From Ramlibacter tataouinensis (lineage in GTDB: Bacteria > Pseudomonadota > Gammaproteobacteria > Burkholderiales > Burkholderiaceae_C), in the NCBI GenBank assembly GCA_002427815.1, contig DIZF01000027.1:1-54795 (forward strand): a stretch of 54,795 bases of DNA, given 5' to 3'. The notes beneath the pieces were generated by a model. The model had not been told where the DNA came from. It ran no database searches and saw only the letters and a list, made by a program, of their open reading frames with translations. The position numbers and the translations under genes are program-made. Numbering within the stretch: position 1 is the first letter of the stretch; the number at the start of each line of letters is the position of its first letter. Shown here in pieces: positions 26,149 through 36,965 of the stretch.

Positions 26149-26585
26149 TGGACATCCACGACATCCTCAAGCAGTTGCCCCATCGGTACCCGTTCCTGCT
26201 GGTGGACCGTGTGCTGGCGTACGAGAAGGGCAAGAGCATCCGGTCGCTGAAGAACGTGACCATCAACGAGCCTTTTTTCGTCGGCCACTTCCCGCACCGT
26301 CCGGTGATGCCGGGTGTGCTGATGCTCGAAGCCATGGCGCAGTCAGCTGCATTGCTGTCCTTCGCGACCATGGGCGTCACGCCGAGCGACAAGACCGTGT
26401 ATTACTTCGCCGGCATCGACGGCGCCCGGTTCAAGCGGCCGGTGGAGCCCGGCGATCAACTGGTGATGGATGTGACCCTGGAACGCAACAAGTCCGGCAT
26501 CTTCAAGTTCAAGGGTGTCGCGCGGGTGGGCGAGGAACTGGCCTGCGAGGCCGAGCTCATGTGCACCATGCGCACGGTCGGTTGA
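26145..26585 (+). CDS. fabZ: 3-hydroxyacyl-ACP dehydratase FabZ
   Basis: A 146-residue hot-dog-fold dehydratase of fatty acid synthesis. Catalytic H48 lies in VGHFPHRPVMPGVLMLEA and E62 in the same block. Start may be ATG 26145 or the adjacent ATG 26148; the first gives an ATGA overlap with lpxD. By acting on 3-hydroxyacyl-ACP, it competes with the LpxA and LpxD enzymes encoded on either side. Confidence 0.96.
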   Translation: MMDIHDILKQLPHRYPFLLVDRVLAYEKGKSIRSLKNVTINEPFFVGHFPHRPVMPGVLMLEAMAQSAALLSFATMGVTPSDKTVYYFAGIDGARFKRPVEPGDQLVMDVTLERNKSGIFKFKGVARVGEELACEAELMCTMRTVG

Positions 26586-26598
26586 CGGGAGGCACGCC

Positions 26599-27387
26599 GT
26601 GACCCGGGTCCATCCGACGGCGATCGTCGATCCGCAGGCCCAACTCGACGCCTCGGTAACGGTCGGGCCTTACACGGTCATCGGCCCCCATGTGAAGATC
26701 GCGGATGGCACAACGGTGGGCCCGCACTGCGTGATCGAAGGCCGCACCACCATCGGCCGCGACAACCGCATCTTCCAGTTCTCGTCGCTCGGCGCCATTC
26801 CGCAGGACAAGAAATACGCGGGCGAGCCCTGCGAGTTGGTGATCGGCGACCGCAACACCGTGCGGGAGTTCTGCACCTTCAACATCGGTTCGCCCGGCGG
26901 CGGCGGCGTCACGCGCGTCGGCGAAGACAACTGGATCATGGCGTACACGCATATCGCCCATGATTGCCGGGTCGGCAACCACACCACTTTGGCGAACAAC
27001 GCCACGCTCGGCGGCCATGTGGAAATTGGTGATTGGGTCACCGTGGGCGGGTTGAGCGGCATCCACCAGTTCGTGAAGGTCGGCGCGCACGCGATGGTTG
27101 GCTTTGCCAGCGCCGTGTCCCAGGATGTTCCGCCCTTCATGCTGGCGGACGGCAATCCGATGGCGGTACGGGGATTCAACGTCATCGGTCTGCGGCGGCG
27201 GGATTTCAGCGCTGGGCGCATCGCGGCCGTCAAGCAGATGCACAAGCTGCTGTACCGCGAAGGCCGGACGCTGGAGCAGGCCCGTTCCGCCATCGAGGCG
27301 CTGGCGGCGCAAACGCCCGAGGCGGCGCCGGACGTTGCACTGATGAGCGCCTTTCTCGCCGGCGCGACGCGCGGCATCGCACGCTAG
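26599..27387 (+). CDS. lpxA: UDP-N-acetylglucosamine O-acyltransferase
   Basis: A 262-residue enzyme that catalyses the first step of lipid A synthesis. It is almost entirely left-handed beta-helix with hexapeptide repeats (VGPYTVIGPHVKI). The catalytic histidine is in AYTHIAHDCRVGN, and the C-terminal alpha-helical domain is complete. The start is GTG at 26599 after CGGGAGG; the open frame upstream overlaps fabZ and lacks family sequence. Confidence 0.96.
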   Translation: MTRVHPTAIVDPQAQLDASVTVGPYTVIGPHVKIADGTTVGPHCVIEGRTTIGRDNRIFQFSSLGAIPQDKKYAGEPCELVIGDRNTVREFCTFNIGSPGGGGVTRVGEDNWIMAYTHIAHDCRVGNHTTLANNATLGGHVEIGDWVTVGGLSGIHQFVKVGAHAMVGFASAVSQDVPPFMLADGNPMAVRGFNVIGLRRRDFSAGRIAAVKQMHKLLYREGRTLEQARSAIEALAAQTPEAAPDVALMSAFLAGATRGIAR

Positions 27388-27393
27388 CTGCGC

Positions 27394-28536
27394 ATGGACG
27401 GCGCTGCGCGCTTTGCCATGGTCGCCGGCGAAGCTTCCGGCGACCTGCTCGCCGGGCTGCTGCTGGACGGCATGCGGGCGCGCTGGCCGGATCTGCGGGC
27501 CGAAGGCATAGGCGGGCCGCAGATGGTCCGTCGCGGCTTCGATGCCTGGTGGCCGCAGGAGAAGCTCGCCGTGAGCGGCTATGTCGAAGTGCTGCGGCAC
27601 TACCGCGAGCTCGTGGGTATCCGCAATCAGCTCAGGCAACGCCTGCTGCGCGATCCGCCACAGGCCTTTATCGGTGTCGATGCCCCTGACTTCAACCTCG
27701 ACCTCGAGGCGGCCCTGAAGGCGCGCGGCATCAAGACGGTGCACTTCGTCTGCCCCTCGATCTGGGCCTGGCGCGCCGAGCGTGCCGAGAAGATCCGGCG
27801 CAGCGCCGACCACGTGCTGTGCATTTTCCCTTTCGAACCCGAGCTGCTGCGCCAGCACGGCATCGCCTCGACTTACGTGGGACACCCGCTGGCCAGCGTG
27901 ATCCCTATGGCGCCGGACAAGGCCGCCGCCCGGCGCGCGCTGGGACTGGAAGAAGCCGGGGAGGTCCTCGCCATCCTGCCCGGCAGCCGGGCATCGGAGG
28001 TTCATCATCTCGCGCGGCGGTTCTTCGCGGCGGCCGCGCAGGTCCGGCAGGCGCGGCCCGGCATCAAGCTGGTCGTGCCGACGATGCCGGCGCGGCGTTC
28101 CGCCGTCGAGGACGCCGCCCGGGCCGCCGGCCTGGGTAGCGACCTTGTCATCGTCGCCGGCCAGTCACACACCGTTCTGGCGGCCTGCGACGCGGCACTG
28201 GTCGCCAGCGGCACGGCCACGCTGGAGGCGGCGCTGTTCAAGCGGCCGATGGTGATCGCCTATGCGGTCAACTGGCTGAGCTACCGCATCATGCGGCCCA
28301 AGCAGTTGCAGCCCTGGATCGGCCTGCCCAACATCCTGTGCGGCGAATTCGTGGTGCCCGAACTGATCCAGGCGCAAGCCAGTCCGCAGGCGCTCGCTGC
28401 GGCCGTGTTGGAATGGCTGGAAGCTCCTGCCAGAATGGCGGCCGTGCAGGAGAAATTCACCGCGTTGCATTTCATGCTGCGACGCGACACCGCAACATTG
28501 GCCACCGATGCGATCGAAAAAGTCATCCACACCTGA
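27394..28536 (+). CDS. lpxB: Lipid-A-disaccharide synthase
   Basis: A 380-residue GT19 glycosyltransferase that joins UDP-diacylglucosamine and lipid X to the lipid A disaccharide. Family blocks include VAGEASGDLLAG at the N-terminus, PSIWAWRAERAEKIRR, LLPGSR-like ILPGSRASEVHHL, and ASGTATLEAAL. It begins six bases after lpxA. Its 3' end overlaps rnhB by 29 bases. Confidence 0.95.
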   Translation: MDGAARFAMVAGEASGDLLAGLLLDGMRARWPDLRAEGIGGPQMVRRGFDAWWPQEKLAVSGYVEVLRHYRELVGIRNQLRQRLLRDPPQAFIGVDAPDFNLDLEAALKARGIKTVHFVCPSIWAWRAERAEKIRRSADHVLCIFPFEPELLRQHGIASTYVGHPLASVIPMAPDKAAARRALGLEEAGEVLAILPGSRASEVHHLARRFFAAAAQVRQARPGIKLVVPTMPARRSAVEDAARAAGLGSDLVIVAGQSHTVLAACDAALVASGTATLEAALFKRPMVIAYAVNWLSYRIMRPKQLQPWIGLPNILCGEFVVPELIQAQASPQALAAAVLEWLEAPARMAAVQEKFTALHFMLRRDTATLATDAIEKVIHT

Positions 28537-29179
28537 GCAGGGGCGCCTCAACTGGGATCCCGTGGGACTGATGGCGGGCGTCGACGAGGCCGGGCGCGGC
28601 CCGCTCGCCGGGCCGGTGGTCGCGGCCGCGGTCATTCTCGACGACGCACGGCGCATTCGCGGCCTGGCCGATTCCAAGGTCCTGACGCCGCTGCAGCGCG
28701 ATCGCCTGTACGACCAGATCCTCGAGAAGGCTTTGTGCTGCTCGGTGGCGCAGGCCAGCGTCGAGGAGATCGACACGCTGAACATCCTGCATGCCACCAT
28801 GCTGGCGATGAAAAGGGCCGTCGAAGGGCTGCGTCTCAAGCCGGCCAAGGTGATGGTCGACGGCAACCGCCTGCCGCTGCTGGACGTGCTGGCCGAAGCC
28901 GTGATCGGCGGCGACGCGAAAATCAAGTCCATCTCGGCGGCGTCGATCCTGGCCAAGGTGCATCGCGATCGGCTCTGCCAGACCCTGCACGAAGAGTTTC
29001 CGCAATACGGTTTCGCCTCGCACAAGGGTTACGGCACACCGGAACATCTCGAAGCATTGCGGGTGCACGGCGCCTGCCGCCACCATCGAAGGTTCTTCAG
29101 TCCGGTGGCGGCGACCTTCAGCCTCGGGGACGACGTTGGGGTCGAGGACGGCGTGGTCGTCAACGTGACCGTCTCGTGA
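28508..29179 (+). CDS. rnhB: Ribonuclease HII
   Basis: A 223-residue RNase HII that cuts RNA in RNA-DNA hybrids and removes misincorporated ribonucleotides. The metal ligands D26 and E27 are in AGVDEAGRGPLAGP; a third aspartate is in MVDGNRLP. Conserved ISAASILAKVHRD and SHKGYGTPEH follow. The ATG at 28508 lies within lpxB. The TGA overlaps the next gene's GTG as GTGA. Confidence 0.95.
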   Translation: MRSKKSSTPEQGRLNWDPVGLMAGVDEAGRGPLAGPVVAAAVILDDARRIRGLADSKVLTPLQRDRLYDQILEKALCCSVAQASVEEIDTLNILHATMLAMKRAVEGLRLKPAKVMVDGNRLPLLDVLAEAVIGGDAKIKSISAASILAKVHRDRLCQTLHEEFPQYGFASHKGYGTPEHLEALRVHGACRHHRRFFSPVAATFSLGDDVGVEDGVVVNVTVS

Positions 29180-29955
29180 CATCCGCGCAGCCCCAGTTCA
29201 TCAGCTCGGCCGGCAACGCCTTGCTGAAGGAATTGCGGCGGCTGGTCCAGGACAGCACCGCATACCGCAAGCAGGGCCGCGTCTGGCTGGAAGGCGACCA
29301 TCTCTGCCGCGCCGCGCTGGCGCGGGGCGTGCCGCCCGCCATGGCCGTCTTCTGCGAGTCGCTCTGGACCCGGGCCGAACCCGAATGGTCGCGCCTGGAG
29401 GCCAGGAAGGTCGTGATCCAGGATGCCCTGTTCGCCGGCTTGAGCGTCCTGGAATCGCCGGGGCGCATCGCCTTCGTGCTGGATTTGCCGGCCGCGCAGG
29501 AAGTGCAGGGCGCGGCGCCCTCGGTCATCCTCGACCGCTTGCAGGATGCCGGCAACGTGGGCGCGATCCTGCGCTGCGCGGCGGCGTTCGGGTTTCACCA
29601 GGTGCTGGCGATCAAGGGGACGGCTGCCCTGTGGAGTCCGAAGGTCTTGCGCGCCGGCATGGGCGCTCATTTCGGCCTGCGCCTCGTCGAGGGGCTGGCA
29701 CCGCAAGCGCTGGAGGTACTGACGGTACCTATCGTTACCACCAGTTCGCACGAGGGCGAATGGCTGCACCGGCAGCGCTTGCCCTGGCCTTGCGCCTGGG
29801 CATTCGGTCACGAAGGTCAGGGGGTCAGCCAGGCCATCGCAGCCCAGGCCCGGCTGGCGGCGCGCATCGTCCAGCCCGGCGGCGAAGAATCGCTGAACGT
29901 TGCCTCCGCGGCCGCGATCTGCCTGCATGCGAGCGCTGCCGGCCAAGCCGGATGA
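29176..29955 (+). CDS. TrmH/SpoU family RNA 2'-O-methyltransferase
   Basis: A 259-residue SPOUT methyltransferase that uses S-adenosylmethionine to methylate a ribose 2'-OH in rRNA or tRNA. The N-terminal substrate-binding part (SSAGNALLKELRRL) resembles the L30e-like domain of RlmB. The SPOUT motifs are LDRLQDAGNVGAILRCAAAFG, AFGHEGQGVS and PGGEESLNVASAAAICL. GTG at 29176 gives a 4-nt overlap with rnhB. Which RNA it modifies cannot be told; an rlmB label would be only a guess. Confidence 0.9.
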   Translation: MTSAQPQFISSAGNALLKELRRLVQDSTAYRKQGRVWLEGDHLCRAALARGVPPAMAVFCESLWTRAEPEWSRLEARKVVIQDALFAGLSVLESPGRIAFVLDLPAAQEVQGAAPSVILDRLQDAGNVGAILRCAAAFGFHQVLAIKGTAALWSPKVLRAGMGAHFGLRLVEGLAPQALEVLTVPIVTTSSHEGEWLHRQRLPWPCAWAFGHEGQGVSQAIAAQARLAARIVQPGGEESLNVASAAAICLHASAAGQAG

Positions 29956-30002
29956 GACGCCCGCAATGACCATGCGGGAGCGGGGAATTGAAGGCCCTCG
30001 GC

Positions 30003-30008
30003 TATAAT
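30003..30008 (+). promoter_or_regulatory. Candidate carAB -10 element
   Basis: A perfect TATAAT lies in the 180-nt gap before carA. No good -35 at 17 bases is seen. If used, the leader is about 120 nt and contains the short stem CCGGAG/CTCCGG (30073-30085) just before carA. Pyrimidine or arginine control would be expected for carAB but no named site is recognised. Confidence 0.5.
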
Positions 30009-30135
30009 TAAGGGCTTTCCCGCTAACCCGTACGCCTAGCGCATCCAAGCCAAATCCCTGACAAAAGCAGCAGCCGGAGCCTCCGGTGCGCCGCACTTGA
30101 TCCCTGGGCGTACCCGTCACCATCCGGAGAACCCA

Positions 30136-31301
30136 GTGCTTTTGTCTCAACAGGGAACCTTCCCGCCCGCCATCCTGGCGCTTGCAGACGGCACGGTCTT
30201 TCTTGGCAATTCGATCGGGGCCACCGGCTCCACCACCGGCGAGGTCGTGTTCAACACGGCGATGACCGGCTACCAGGAAATCCTCACCGACCCGAGCTAC
30301 TGCCAGCAGATCGTGACCCTCACGTATCCGCACATCGGCAACTACGGCGTCAATGAAGAGGATGTCGAAGCCAGCAAGGTCCACGCCGCGGGCCTGATCA
30401 TTCGCGACCTGCCGCTGATCGCCTCCAACTTCCGCGCCCGCCAGACCCTGTCGCAGTACCTGCGCGACCAGGGCACGGTGGCCATCGCCAACATCGACAC
30501 CCGCAAGCTCACGCGCATGCTGCGCACCAAGGGCGCGCAGAACGGCTGCATCGTCGGCCTGGCCGCGGGTGAGGAAATCACGCCCGCACGCATCGACAAG
30601 GCCGTCGCGGCCGCCCGTAGCGCGCCCAACATGGCCGGTCTCGACCTCGCCAAGGTGGTGTCCGTGAACCAGCCCTACGAGTGGACCCAGACCGAATGGC
30701 ACCTGGGCTCGGGCTATGGCGAGCAAAAGTCGGCCAGGCACCATGTGGTGGCCTTCGATTACGGCGTGAAGAAGAACATCCTGCGCATGCTGGCCGGGCG
30801 CGGCTGCCGTGTCACGGTGGTGCCCGCCACGACCCCGGCGTCCGAAGTCAAGAAGCTCAAGCCCGACGGCATTTTCCTGTCCAACGGGCCCGGGGATCCT
30901 CAGCCCTGCGACTACGCCATCGAAGCCACGCGCGACCTGGTTGAATGCGGCTATCCCACCTTCGGCATCTGCCTGGGTCACCAGATCATGGCGCTCGCTT
31001 CCGGGGCCAGGACCTTCAAGATGAAGTTCGGCCATCACGGCGCCAACCACCCGGTCAAGGACCTGGACAACGGCCGCGTCAGCATCACCAGCCAGAATCA
31101 CGGATTTGCCGTGGACGAAAAGACGCTGCCCGCCAACCTGCGCGCCACGCACTTGAGCCTGTTCGACGGCACGCTGCAGGGACTGGCGCGCACCGACAGG
31201 CCGGCGTTCTGCTTCCAGGGCCACCCGGAAGCGTCGCCCGGCCCGCACGACGTCGGCTACCTGTTCGATCGCTTCATCGGGCTCATGGAAGAGAAAAAGT
31301 A

Positions 31302-31302
<1 letters not shown>
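30136..31302 (+). CDS. carA: Carbamoyl phosphate synthase small subunit
   Basis: A 388-residue glutamine amidotransferase subunit that supplies ammonia to CarB. The class I GATase nucleophile is C279 in FGICLGHQ, with H363 and E365 (GHPEASPG) completing the triad. The start is GTG at 30136 behind GGAGA; the frame extends 13 codons upstream but those residues are not typical. The TAA overlaps the carB ATG by one base. Confidence 0.96.
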
Positions 31303-34535
<3,233 letters not shown>

Positions 34536-34587
34536 GCCCCCGCCGGACCCCGCCGGGGTGCCCGGCTCGCAATGGTGCGCTTTCGCG

Positions 34588-34593
34588 CATAAT
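34588..34593 (+). promoter_or_regulatory. Candidate greA -10 element
   Basis: CATAAT lies 68 bases before the greA start codon, in the gap after carB. A transcript would start near 34600, just upstream of the hairpin at 34609. The -35 region is poor. Confidence 0.4.
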
Positions 34594-34608
34594 TCAGGCA
34601 TCGAAAAC

Positions 34609-34640
34609 ACCGCCGGTCGGCAACGTCCGGCGGTTTTACT
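34609..34640 (+). terminator. Terminator hairpin in the carB-greA gap
   Basis: ACCGCCGG (34609-34616) and CCGGCGGT (34627-34634) form an 8-bp stem with a 10-nt loop, followed by TTTACTTTTATTT. It ends carAB transcription. Because it lies downstream of the candidate greA -10 it could also terminate short greA leader RNAs. Confidence 0.75.
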
Positions 34641-34660
34641 TTTATTTCGCGAGACATCAC

Positions 34661-35137
34661 ATGGTTACCATCCCTCTCACCAAACGCGGCGCCGAGAAGC
34701 TCAAGGCCGAGCTGCACAAGCTCAAGACCGTCGACCGGCATTCGGTGATCAAAGCCATTTCCGAGGCGCGGGCCCAGGGTGACCTGTCCGAAAATGCCGA
34801 GTACGAGGCCGCCAAGGATCGGCAGGGCTTTATCGAGGGGCGCATCCAGGAAGTCGAGAGCAAGCTGGCGGCCGCGCAGATCATCGATCCGGCCCAGGTG
34901 GACGCGGGCGGCAAGGTGGTGTTCGGCGCGACGGTGGAACTGGAAGAGGAAGCCAGCGGCGAGCGCGTCAGATACCAGATCGTCGGCGAGGATGAAGCCG
35001 ACCTGAAGCACGGCCTGATCAATATCTCCAGCCCGATCGCGCGCGCGCTGATCGGCAAGGAGCAGGGCGACACCGCCGAGGTGCAGGCGCCGGGCGGCGT
35101 CAAGCACTACGAGATCGTGGCGGTCTCCTACCTTTGA
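34661..35137 (+). CDS. greA: Transcription elongation factor GreA
   Basis: A 158-residue factor that stimulates transcript cleavage in backtracked RNA polymerase. The N-terminal antiparallel coiled coil has the acidic tip within LSENAEYEAAKDRQ; the C-terminal FKBP-like domain follows from about residue 80. ATG at 34661 starts MVTIPLTKRGAEKL, typical of the family. The stop overlaps the reading frame of the DUF4149 gene. Confidence 0.97.
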   Translation: MVTIPLTKRGAEKLKAELHKLKTVDRHSVIKAISEARAQGDLSENAEYEAAKDRQGFIEGRIQEVESKLAAAQIIDPAQVDAGGKVVFGATVELEEEASGERVRYQIVGEDEADLKHGLINISSPIARALIGKEQGDTAEVQAPGGVKHYEIVAVSYL

Positions 35138-35175
35138 GTGGCGGCCATGGGATTGCTTCTGGCGACCTGGAGGCG

Positions 35176-35628
35176 ATGCCTGTGATGGGGTCCGGGGCCG
35201 GCTGGAAGGCGCGCGTTCCGGTGCTGGCCGCCGCGCTGTGGTGGGGCAGTCTCACGACCACCGGCTTCCTGGTCGTTCCCATGCTCTTCGCCTACATGCC
35301 TTCGCCCGCCCTGGCCGGGAACATGGCAGCCCGGCTGTTCTCGGCGCAGACCTGGGTCGCGCTGGGCTGCGGCATGCTGCTGCTGTTCGTGTCCAGGTCG
35401 GATCGCGATACGGCACGGATGGACTGGGCTCAGGGCGCGCTGATGTTCGTGGTCGGGGGCGTGCTGCTGGCGCTGTTGTCCGAGTTCGCGGTCGCGCCGA
35501 GGATCGTGGCCCGCGCGAACCTGAGACTGTGGCACAGCCTCGGCAGCGGGATGTATGTGTTGCAGTGGCTGTGCGCGGGCGTGGTCTTGTGGAAGGTGGC
35601 GCCAATCAGGTCTGCCGGCCCTTCTTGA
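35176..35628 (+). CDS. DUF4149 domain integral membrane protein
   Basis: About 150 residues with four hydrophobic helices, matching the DUF4149 family of unknown function that commonly follows greA in Burkholderiales. The start is unsure: the frame opens at a TTG overlapping the greA stop (35134), with ATGs at 35176 and 35185 behind TGGAGG. Its last 23 bases overlap the 3' end of the convergent yhbY gene. Confidence 0.75.
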   Translation: MPVMGSGAGWKARVPVLAAALWWGSLTTTGFLVVPMLFAYMPSPALAGNMAARLFSAQTWVALGCGMLLLFVSRSDRDTARMDWAQGALMFVVGGVLLALLSEFAVAPRIVARANLRLWHSLGSGMYVLQWLCAGVVLWKVAPIRSAGPS

Positions 35629-36085
35629 TCGACTTCTGCTTGGGTTTCTTGGCGCGCCTGACTTGCCCGCCCGGTGTGAGCCGCTGGTTGCCCAGCACGC
35701 GCAGGGTCTTGACCTCGGGGCGCTGGCCGCCGCGCTTGCTGTACTTGAGCACTTTGAAATCACGCGGGCCGGGCATACGGTCCTCGTCCTGAGCGCGCTC
35801 GGATTTCTCAGGCTGCGGTCGCCACAGCACCAGCAACTTCCCGATATGCTGGATCGGGGCGGCGTTGAGCTGCTCGGCCAGCTCCTGGAACATGGCCTCG
35901 CGTTGGGCGCGGTCGTCGCCGAGCACCCGGATCTTGATAAGGCCGTGGGCGTTGAGCGCTGCGTCGGTCTCCTTCTTGACGGCCGGGGTCAGGCCGTCAT
36001 TGCCGATCATGACCACAGGGTCCAGGTGATGAGCTTGCGCGCGATGTTCCTTGCGCTGGGCGATGGTCAGTTGAATAGCAGGCAT
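35606..36085 (-). CDS. yhbY: YhbY family RNA-binding protein
   Basis: A 159-residue protein with an N-terminal CRM domain (about 1-95). In E. coli YhbY (CRM domain) associates with pre-50S ribosomal particles. The family start is QLTIAQRKEHRAQAHHLDPVV, and the GxxG-like loop MIGNDGLTPAV is present. Unlike E. coli YhbY it has a basic tail of about 60 residues (KYSKRGGQRPE... KKPKQKSIKKG) that may add RNA affinity. It is divergent from rlmE, as is common. Confidence 0.9.
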   Translation of the reverse strand: MPAIQLTIAQRKEHRAQAHHLDPVVMIGNDGLTPAVKKETDAALNAHGLIKIRVLGDDRAQREAMFQELAEQLNAAPIQHIGKLLVLWRPQPEKSERAQDEDRMPGPRDFKVLKYSKRGGQRPEVKTLRVLGNQRLTPGGQVRRAKKPKQKSIKKGRQT

Positions 36086-36184
36086 GGGAACTATTATGTC
36101 TGCGGCCGGCGTATTCGCGCCTTAACTTTGCGGGCAAAGCTGGCCTGCAACGCAACCGGCGGGGCCGGTTGTCTCCGAAAGATC

Positions 36185-36850
36185 ATGAAAATCAAGACGA
36201 AAAGCAAGAAGGTGAACAGGGCATGGTTGAACGACCATGTCAACGACCCCTATGTCAAGCTGGCGAAAAAGGAAGGATATCGCGCCCGGGCCGCCTACAA
36301 GCTCAAGGAGATCGACGAAAGCCTGGGCCTGATCAAGCCGGGGCACCTGGTGGTCGACCTGGGATCGGCCCCGGGAGCGTGGAGCCAGTACCTGCGACGC
36401 AAGCTCTCGCCTGGCGGTGCCGCTGCGGGCGAATTGAACGGCACCATCCTCGCGCTGGACATCCTGCCGATGGAGCCGGTGGAGGGCGTGGTCTTCATCC
36501 AGGGCGATTTCCGCGAGCCGGAGGTGTTGGCCCGTCTGGAGCAGGCCATGGCCGGGCGCCAGGCGGACGTGGTGGTCTCCGATATGGCGCCCAACCTGTC
36601 GGGCATCGAATCCGCGGACACCGCGCGCATCACCGATCTGGTCGAGCTGGCCGTCGAATTCTCGATCGGCCACCTCAAGCCGGAGGGCGCCCTGGTCACC
36701 AAGGTGTTTCATGGCAACGGCTACAGCCAGCTGGTCAAGCTGTTCAAGGAAACTTTTCGCATCGTCAAACCTCTGAAACCCAAGGCCTCACGCGACAAGT
36801 CCTCCGAAACCTTCCTGGTGGGCATCGGGTTGAAGACAAGGCGGGTCTGA
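36185..36850 (+). CDS. rlmE: 23S rRNA (uridine-2'-O) methyltransferase RlmE (FtsJ)
   Basis: A 221-residue heat-shock methyltransferase for U2552 of 23S rRNA. The SAM-binding motif is DLGSAPGAWSQ, and the K-D-K-E catalytic tetrad is visible as the lysine near ARAAYKLKEID, aspartate in SDMAPNLSG, lysine in VTKVFHG, and glutamate in SSETFLVG. It sits before ftsH, the usual order. Confidence 0.95.
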   Translation: MKIKTKSKKVNRAWLNDHVNDPYVKLAKKEGYRARAAYKLKEIDESLGLIKPGHLVVDLGSAPGAWSQYLRRKLSPGGAAAGELNGTILALDILPMEPVEGVVFIQGDFREPEVLARLEQAMAGRQADVVVSDMAPNLSGIESADTARITDLVELAVEFSIGHLKPEGALVTKVFHGNGYSQLVKLFKETFRIVKPLKPKASRDKSSETFLVGIGLKTRRV

Positions 36851-36965
36851 GACCGCCCCGATGCCCCTGCCGGCCTATGGCGGCCGTAGCCAAAATACAT
36901 CATTCCATGGCTTGAAACGCCTAGAATGGGCAGCAACTAGGGAAGTACTGTTTCCGGAGATGCAG

